NCBI GenBank assembly: GCA_039566865.1
Contig: CM076949.1
Span: 1,364,001-1,428,000 of the forward strand
Source: Aurelia coerulea
Lineage: Eukaryota > Cnidaria > Scyphozoa > Semaeostomeae > Ulmaridae
DNA: 64,000 nucleotides
Direction of reading: 5' to 3'
In this document: in pieces, positions 58,801 through 64,000 of the stretch
Layout: every line of letters starts with the position of its first letter
How positions within the stretch are numbered: the first letter of the stretch is position 1
The notes under the pieces: model-generated
What the model was told of the DNA's origin: nothing
Database searches by the model: none
What the model saw: only the letters and a program-made list of their open reading frames with translations
Position numbers and translations under genes: made by a program

Positions 58801-61800
58801 GGTCTAATGTAAGATCCAAGATTCAAGATCCGGTCTTGGATTATAAGATCCAGGCGTGGAAGTTAAGATCAAACTTTCGGAATTTGAGATCCAAGTTTGG
58901 AATTTACAACCCAATTTCGGATTTTAAGATCCTTCGGAATTTAAGACCCAAGTTTGGAAACCTGGATCTTAAATTCCAAGCCTGGATCTTAAATTCTAAG
59001 CTTGGGATCTTTGAATCTTGAATATTTGGATCTTGGGATCTTCATGGATCTGAAATTTGGCTGTCCCTTTCAAAGACTGCAGAGAGGGTTCGCTAAATTA
59101 TAGGCCTTAAGAGTGGCATATTGTGTGAAAGATTATGATTGCAACATGTTTCTGCATACACATATTTTTGAAGAAGCTAAGAATTTAAGCCAATTCTAGA
59201 AGTTTCTTGAAATTATCAGATTTTGAGTACTCAGAGTTTGATAGGAAGTAAACGTGAAGATTTGTGTGCAACATCCAAGAAAATCGTAAGAAAATCTGAT
59301 CAAAGCTCTATCAAAGCCCAGTCCCAGCATGAAACTTCCATTCCCATTGTGTGATCTTCGGCCTTTCTTTCTTCCCTTCTCTTCCCTTTTTCTTCTTCCT
59401 TTCCCCTCCCGTTCTCCCCGAGGTTCTCCCCTCCTGTATTTATTGATCAAGAGCGAGACTTGGCGCAAGTCCACTCTCCTTCCCTTTCTTTCTTCCCTTC
59501 TCTTCCCTTTTTCTTCTTCCTTTCCCCTCCCGTTCTCCCCGAGGTTCTCCCCTCCTGTATTTATTGATCAAGAGCGAGACTTGGCGCAAGTCCAGATCTT
59601 CGGCAAAACGCAGGTGACATCTCTCTATCTGTCGCCCAACATGCCCATTCTTGGGAGTGATGTCATAAATAAGCAAACAGTGGGCGATCCTGAATCGAAA
59701 ATACAGACACCATAAAGGTACCTTCACAGCAGAATCGGTAGCGCAGCGACAGAGAATATTCAATAAGAAATTCAGGCTTTTTCGTTGGAGACAACAAGGT
59801 TGTTTTTCTTTGCTAAAAGCGTACTGGCAGATGTTTCATAAAGAAGATTTTCTTCCGTAAACGATATCAAAGTGACCGTTATCCACGTTCGGCGAATGTA
59901 GGCTGCTTGAAAATAAGAGAAACAATACAGCTGACCCGAGCCATTAGAATATCATTATTCGCATCTACTGATCATAGTACAAGAAAGAAACCCGCTCACT
60001 AAAACCCCTAGAATGAAGTGCCGCCATCCGTCTTACTTTCGCCTAACACGCTGTCTCATCTTGTTTTTAAGTCATTCGGAACTTCTTACATACGTTTATG
60101 AGCCAAGCCTCTTGTCAGCCTACACCAATGACCTGAACTATTTTTTGTTTTCTATGACCGCTGCTTATCAGCAAGGAGAGAGACTGGGCACTACTGTTCT
60201 TATACTCGTATAACATCGGAGGGGTGGTGGTTGAATGTTACCTAAAGGGGTGGAGGGAGGGGGGGGGGGCTTTAAGACATAATCTGGGCCACCATGTCAT
60301 CCTATACTTAAAGGGGCTGTACAATATTTTTGTAAACAATCGAAAAGTACGGGACAATCCGCGCACGTGACTAAAGCCTTGGGTTTTTAATGGCGGCCAG
60401 TTTCATCACAGCTTCTACGTAAGTTTCATTGCAGTGTTTTCTTGTCTATGTCTATGAAATGTAATGGAACTTTTGATATCCATTAAAACGTTCAAACATT
60501 CGGCGTTAGAAAATAGAACGAATCCTCCACTAAAGCTTCGATCACCAAGATTGTCGCAGATACTTTGGATTACTATTCTCTGTGCAAAGTCGCTAGATTA
60601 GCTATGCTGTGTTTAGCCCAAACACATTCGGTGATTTGACACGCAGAGCCACGCAGAGAGGACGGGTTGTACAGCCCCTGATTTCTGTTTGTTTTCATGC
60701 TCGCTGCTTGAATAAATCAAATCAATAAATAAAGGGACTGGGAGCTACTGCTCTAAAACTCATATATTATCGACGGTGTAGTAGGTATTTCCCAGCATTG
60801 GAGTTTTGTTGATTTTTGGCGATCTGAGATTTGAGTTTCTTATAAGCGGTCTCTTATGAAAAGAAACACGTGTTATTCGGCATGCCATGCCGAAGGAGAA
60901 TATCGTGCTTGAAACGAGGCTGCATGTCACCTGTCTCAAAGAAGGCAGCTGCTCATTAAGAATTATGTGTTCATCCTAACCACTTTCACAGCACGATGTC
61001 CCTAAATAAGAAAATTTTAGAGATTTTTTCTTGCTTTATTATTCTATGTGCAGTTTTTTTCGACGAGTCATGCTATAAATGCATTTTAAAAGGGTTGGAA
61101 ACTGTGATCACCTGATGCGCTGAGGTTTTGATGTGAATTTCTGTCTGCTGGTTGGGAATTTCAGATCATAAATTCGACGAAGGACGCTAATGGCATGCTA
61201 TTAAGGTCAAGGCCCCCCTGATGTGCCCCCCTGATGTGCCCCCCTGATGTTCTATGGGCGCTCGTGATAAAGCCACGATTTTCAAATAAACGGCTTTTCG
61301 TTGCATGATCAAGCGAAAGGATTCCAACTTCTTTGTTTATCAACATGCATTTAATTCCCTAATCGAGCGTAGATGAAACCAAAACGAGATTCGCCACAGG
61401 GATCCGATATTATCTCCAATCTCACGCTGTCCGCCGTTATCTTGCACAGACTCCCCGACGTATCTCTCAGAGGCTTAGTCCCATGCTCGTCTGCTCCGAC
61501 TGAGACTTAAGCCTTCTTTAAAAGAACCCCGAGCGGATTAGCTGAAAATGGAATTTCATTTCAGTTGTAAGATGAGCTTGAATCTTCATCCCTTTGCGTG
61601 GATTTCCGTATTTCTTGTTTGCATAAGTCCTAAGCTTCTTCCTCTCTAGCGAGTACGTTAATAGACTTATGACGATGAGTCCCTTGTATCTCTGTGCTTT
61701 TTTACTTCAAGATGGCGCTTCGGTAAACAGAGACTCATGTTATTTACGTTTTACTCATATTATTACTCTGAAAAACCTGACCCTATTTAGGCCCAAATTC

Positions 61801-63908
61801 TGAGCTTTCTAGAGTACCAATCAGATTGCGAGATTTGGCAAAGAACAGTAAGTTTCGAACACTTGATTCGATTGACGCAGTTGACTATATTTGAAGGAAG
61901 TTGCTGCGGCAGGTAATTGAAGATTTCTCTAATATGTTTTGGTCTTAAAAACATGGACATTGCAGCATTAAAAGACTTATTTTACACTCACCAGGTAAAG
62001 TGAGCTTTCTTCTTCAGATGAATACCAGGCTTCGTTGATTATGTGTCTGTTTAGCAAACTGATCATTCAACATTCTGCCAAGTAAAGTTTTTTTAATTTC
62101 TTTTCTGCAGCTACGTGGCCTCAATTTATGCTCAACGAACCTGGAGCAAAAGACAGACCATGAATATGGTTGGGTTGGTGTCATGAAAATACCTCCAGTT
62201 GGTCATAAGAGGCAACCATGTGTCTCAATTGTCAAGAAGGTAAGTGTGTCATGGCGATATTTTGATGTGGGGATTTGAATCTCACTTATCATAATCAAAG
62301 GTCTTCTTCATAATTTACCTGTTTAACTTGTGTGAATCTATTATCTAACTTGAAGCTGTATATCAAACCTACCAGTTTTATTTCGAAAATGTAATCTAAT
62401 GAAGCTTCCATCTTGCAACCCTGAAGCAAGAATTCTGAGGGGTGTTCTCGCCTGAGTTTTGCTTAGGCCATCTGCTATAAGCGTATCAGAATGAGACTCA
62501 CAATCGCAAAGATAGACCAGGTTTTATTTCGAAGATATAATCTAACAGCTTCCATCTTGCAACCTTGAAGCAAGAATTTTGAGGGGTGTTCTCGCCTGAG
62601 TTTTGCTTAGGCCATCTGCTATAAGCGTATCAGAATGAGACTCACAATCGCAAAGTTAGGCCAGGTTTTCTGTATGTGTGATTATGAGTTGTAGTTAGAG
62701 CGTCCGGTTGGTCTATGAATAGTGATAACTTCGACTTGGTAATAAGTCTATGTGGAGAGTACAAACGATGTTTTCCTTTTAGGCCGAAATCGCCGTTCAA
62801 CGTGGAGCAACAGCTGTGATATTCGATGTCACAGATAATCCAAAAGCAAGACGAGAGGTAATGCCAATCTCTGTTAATATACTGATCAATCTAATCATGT
62901 TTGATTACAGTCAGTAGCTGCATTGTTAAAAGACACAAATTTTTGACATATTATATGCTGCCTTGGTACCTACATCTAGACTCACGAAATAGTCCCAGTT
63001 ATCGCAACAACAACAGCAACAGCAATGACAACAACAACAACAACAATATATATTTTTGCTCGCGTCCATCAGCCTATCAATAGCAATAACTACGAACTTG
63101 CAATCAGTCTAACCTACATCGCTAAAGTCTTTTTTTAATCACAAATAAAAACAACTAACTACAACGAATTATAAATATTCTGTGGCTGTCATAGCTGGAA
63201 AGGACATGATGTCATCGAGTTCCAACTACGGCAGCCACTTATGCTAAAGTCTTCGAATTCTTTGACTCGAATATCGTGTTCTTTCAAACAACCATATTTT
63301 AATGTTTAAAGGTTCATTATAGGTGGCCTTAACCTGCGCCGGTTTCCACATAGTATTTTGTATGAATTTCCAATTTTAATCAGAAGTTTTTGGCCGAGAT
63401 TATACCCTGGATCACTTTTTAGTATCTTTTGAAAAAAAAAATGAAATATAAAATAAATAAAAGAAAGAGGATGGGAGGAAGTAGATATTTTTCCTTGTTC
63501 CTTTTACCCGTATTGTTTTCTTTTTCCTTTTTTTTGAATACTAAAAAATTACTAGATTATATAAAAAGATAAAAAAAGATATATAGATGGAAAGAGAGGC
63601 AGAGGTCGCCCAAGGATGAGTTGGTATGACAACATCAAGGAGTGGACTGGGATGCGGTATGAGAGGGCAACAAGAACTGCAATGGACCGAGACAAATGGA
63701 GAGCTACTGTGTCATCCAACGTCGAAAGATTTAGAACATAAAGAAGAAGAAGAAAAATTACTCTGATCCAGTGTGGCTGAGATTAATACAGTTCAGTTCA
63801 AAATGTCGTTTATCTTTTGCAGCTTGAATCGAAATCTGGTGTCGTCCTTCGCCCAGTTGTTATAGTTGATGGTGATGATGCTAAAAGACTGGAGAACTTG
63901 CTTCACAA
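52616..63908 (+). CDS. ZNRF3: ZNRF3/RNF43-like transmembrane E3 ubiquitin ligase, N-terminal part
   Basis: Four coding exons (52616-52822, 62111-62239, 62783-62857, 63823-63908) join in frame to give residues 1-165; the gene runs off the window. A signal peptide (hydrophobic 14-25, likely cleaved near Gly25) precedes the extracellular protease-associated-type domain. Family-diagnostic strings are GKFSRAGAVTSAEGDI, EYGWVGVMKI and AVQRGATAVIFDVTDNP. ZNRF3 and RNF43 are single-pass plasma-membrane RING ligases that ubiquitinate Frizzled/LRP6 and dampen Wnt signalling; R-spondin binds this ectodomain to remove them. An in-frame TGA upstream supports the start. Intron 1 is 9.3 kb. The transmembrane segment and RING are not visible, so catalytic integrity cannot be judged. 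Confidence 0.9.
58810..59055. repeat. Degenerate 27-29-bp minisatellite with polarity switch
   Basis: Units of AAGATCCAAGTTTGGAATTT run left to right, then appear as their complement (CTGGATCTTAAATTC) from about 58965. Confidence 0.7.
59363..59600. repeat. Tandem duplication of about 121 bp
   Basis: A pyrimidine-rich block plus TATTTATTGATCAAGAGCGA occurs twice in direct succession with no visible differences over about 110 bp. Confidence 0.85.
61215..61253. repeat. 12-bp tandem repeat
   Basis: CCCCCTGATGTG repeats about three times. Confidence 0.75.
62111..62239 (+). CDS. ZNRF3: ZNRF3-like exon 2
   Basis: Residues 70-112. The acceptor is TTCTGCAG|CTA and the donor AAG|GTAAGT. It contains LCSTNLEQKTDHEYGWVGVM and a conserved Cys later in the exon (PCVSIV), probably disulphide-bonded to the first Cys. 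Confidence 0.92.
62376..62667. repeat. Tandem duplication of 146 bp
   Basis: TTTTATTTCGAA(A/G)AT to the end of the unit is repeated with few changes (shared GAGGGGTGTTCTCGCCTGAG). It lies in ZNRF3-like intron 2. Confidence 0.85.
62783..62857 (+). CDS. ZNRF3: ZNRF3-like exon 3
   Basis: Residues 113-137, the most conserved block of the ectodomain (AVQRGATAVIFDVTDNPKA). The acceptor is CCTTTTAG|GCC and the donor GAG|GTAATG. Confidence 0.93.
63589..63741 (+). pseudogene. LINE ORF C-terminal fragment with (AAG)n tail
   Basis: Fifty codons and a stop read GRGRPRMSWYDNIKEWTGM and MDRDKWRATVSSNVERFR, the usual end of RTE-like or CR1-like LINE polyproteins. An AAG-rich tail follows. It lies in sense orientation about 80 bp before ZNRF3-like exon 4. 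Confidence 0.7.
63823..63908 (+). CDS. ZNRF3: ZNRF3-like exon 4
   Basis: Residues 138-165 and two bases: RPVVVIDGDDAKRLENLL. The acceptor is TTTTGCAG|CTT and the donor CAA|GTGAGA. The next exon is outside the window. Confidence 0.9.
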
Positions 63909-63929
63909 GTGAGATTTTTGGATTTACTT

Positions 63930-64000
63930 TGACTTATCTAGATTTACTTAGATTTACTTAGATTAACTTAGATTTAGTTAGATTTGATTAGATTTACTTA
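63930..64000. repeat. 10-bp tandem repeat AGATTTACTT at window end
   Basis: At least six variable units of AGATT(T/A)A(C/G)TT run off the edge. Confidence 0.8.

Larger units (their letters stand above)
52823..62110 (+). other. ZNRF3-like intron 1 (9.3 kb)
   Basis: A large first intron with fewer complete transposons than the rest of the window. It contains the arrays at 58810-59055, 59363-59600 and 61215-61253 and a half foldback at about 61664-61735. I saw no coding exon in 53400-58800; ORFs there lack recognisable domains. Confidence 0.6.

Noticed and set aside
59329..59763. ORFs rich in Phe/Pro/Ser or Arg/Lys/Gly
   Set aside because: They are produced by the duplicated pyrimidine-rich block.

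Overview
The window is nuclear DNA from an animal. Its genes are split by GT-AG introns, it is AT-rich, and short non-autonomous transposons and non-LTR retrotransposon pieces fill its introns and intergenic DNA. The gene families (a TRPA/pyrexia-type channel with few ankyrin repeats, a ZNRF3/RNF43-type receptor E3 ligase, a WD40 protein) and the compact foldback repeats suit a non-vertebrate metazoan, perhaps a cnidarian. That placement is an inference. No rRNA, tRNA, CRISPR or bacterial gene was recognised.

Layout. (1) 1911-18050, minus strand: a complete seven-exon TRP channel gene, 943 aa. All six junctions join in frame, with ankyrin repeats, S1-S6 and a coiled-coil/polybasic tail in the expected order. 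(2) 18051-27926: intergenic DNA packed with repeats. Inside it, at 21774-21965 on the minus strand, is a 63-codon ORF with a full BH3 consensus and a C-terminal membrane anchor, followed at once by a decayed copy. I regard this as the most interesting candidate. (3) 27927-41175, plus strand: an eight-exon WD40 gene, 357 aa, with an antisense LINE piece in its last intron and two inverted copies of one 0.4-kb transposon flanking exons 5-6. (4) 41176-52615: repeat-rich intergenic DNA with two very large foldbacks (46.9-48.5 kb and 50.1-52.1 kb). (5) 52616 to the window end, plus strand: the first four coding exons of a ZNRF3/RNF43 homologue (signal peptide and extracellular PA-type domain). The transmembrane segment and RING lie beyond the window.

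Mobile DNA. Several element families can be delimited to the base by target-site duplications: CCCGGG...GTAC-ended elements (8-bp TSD, three copies), 45- and 52-bp hairpins TAGCCTG...CAGGCTA (8-bp TSD), CATGGG-ended foldbacks (7-bp TSD), a perfect palindrome with a 9-bp TSD, a Harbinger-like element (TAA), and mariner-like elements ending CCGGGTG (TA). Nesting gives relative insertion ages. A run of six extra copies of the start of TRP exon 3 sits in the intron just upstream of that exon; the splice-acceptor AG is kept in the copy nearest the exon and changed to GG in the others.

The genes do not form an obvious functional unit. Known roles are thermo/chemosensation or ion entry (TRPA), Wnt-receptor turnover (ZNRF3/RNF43), scaffolding (WD40) and, if the BH3 call holds, control of apoptosis.
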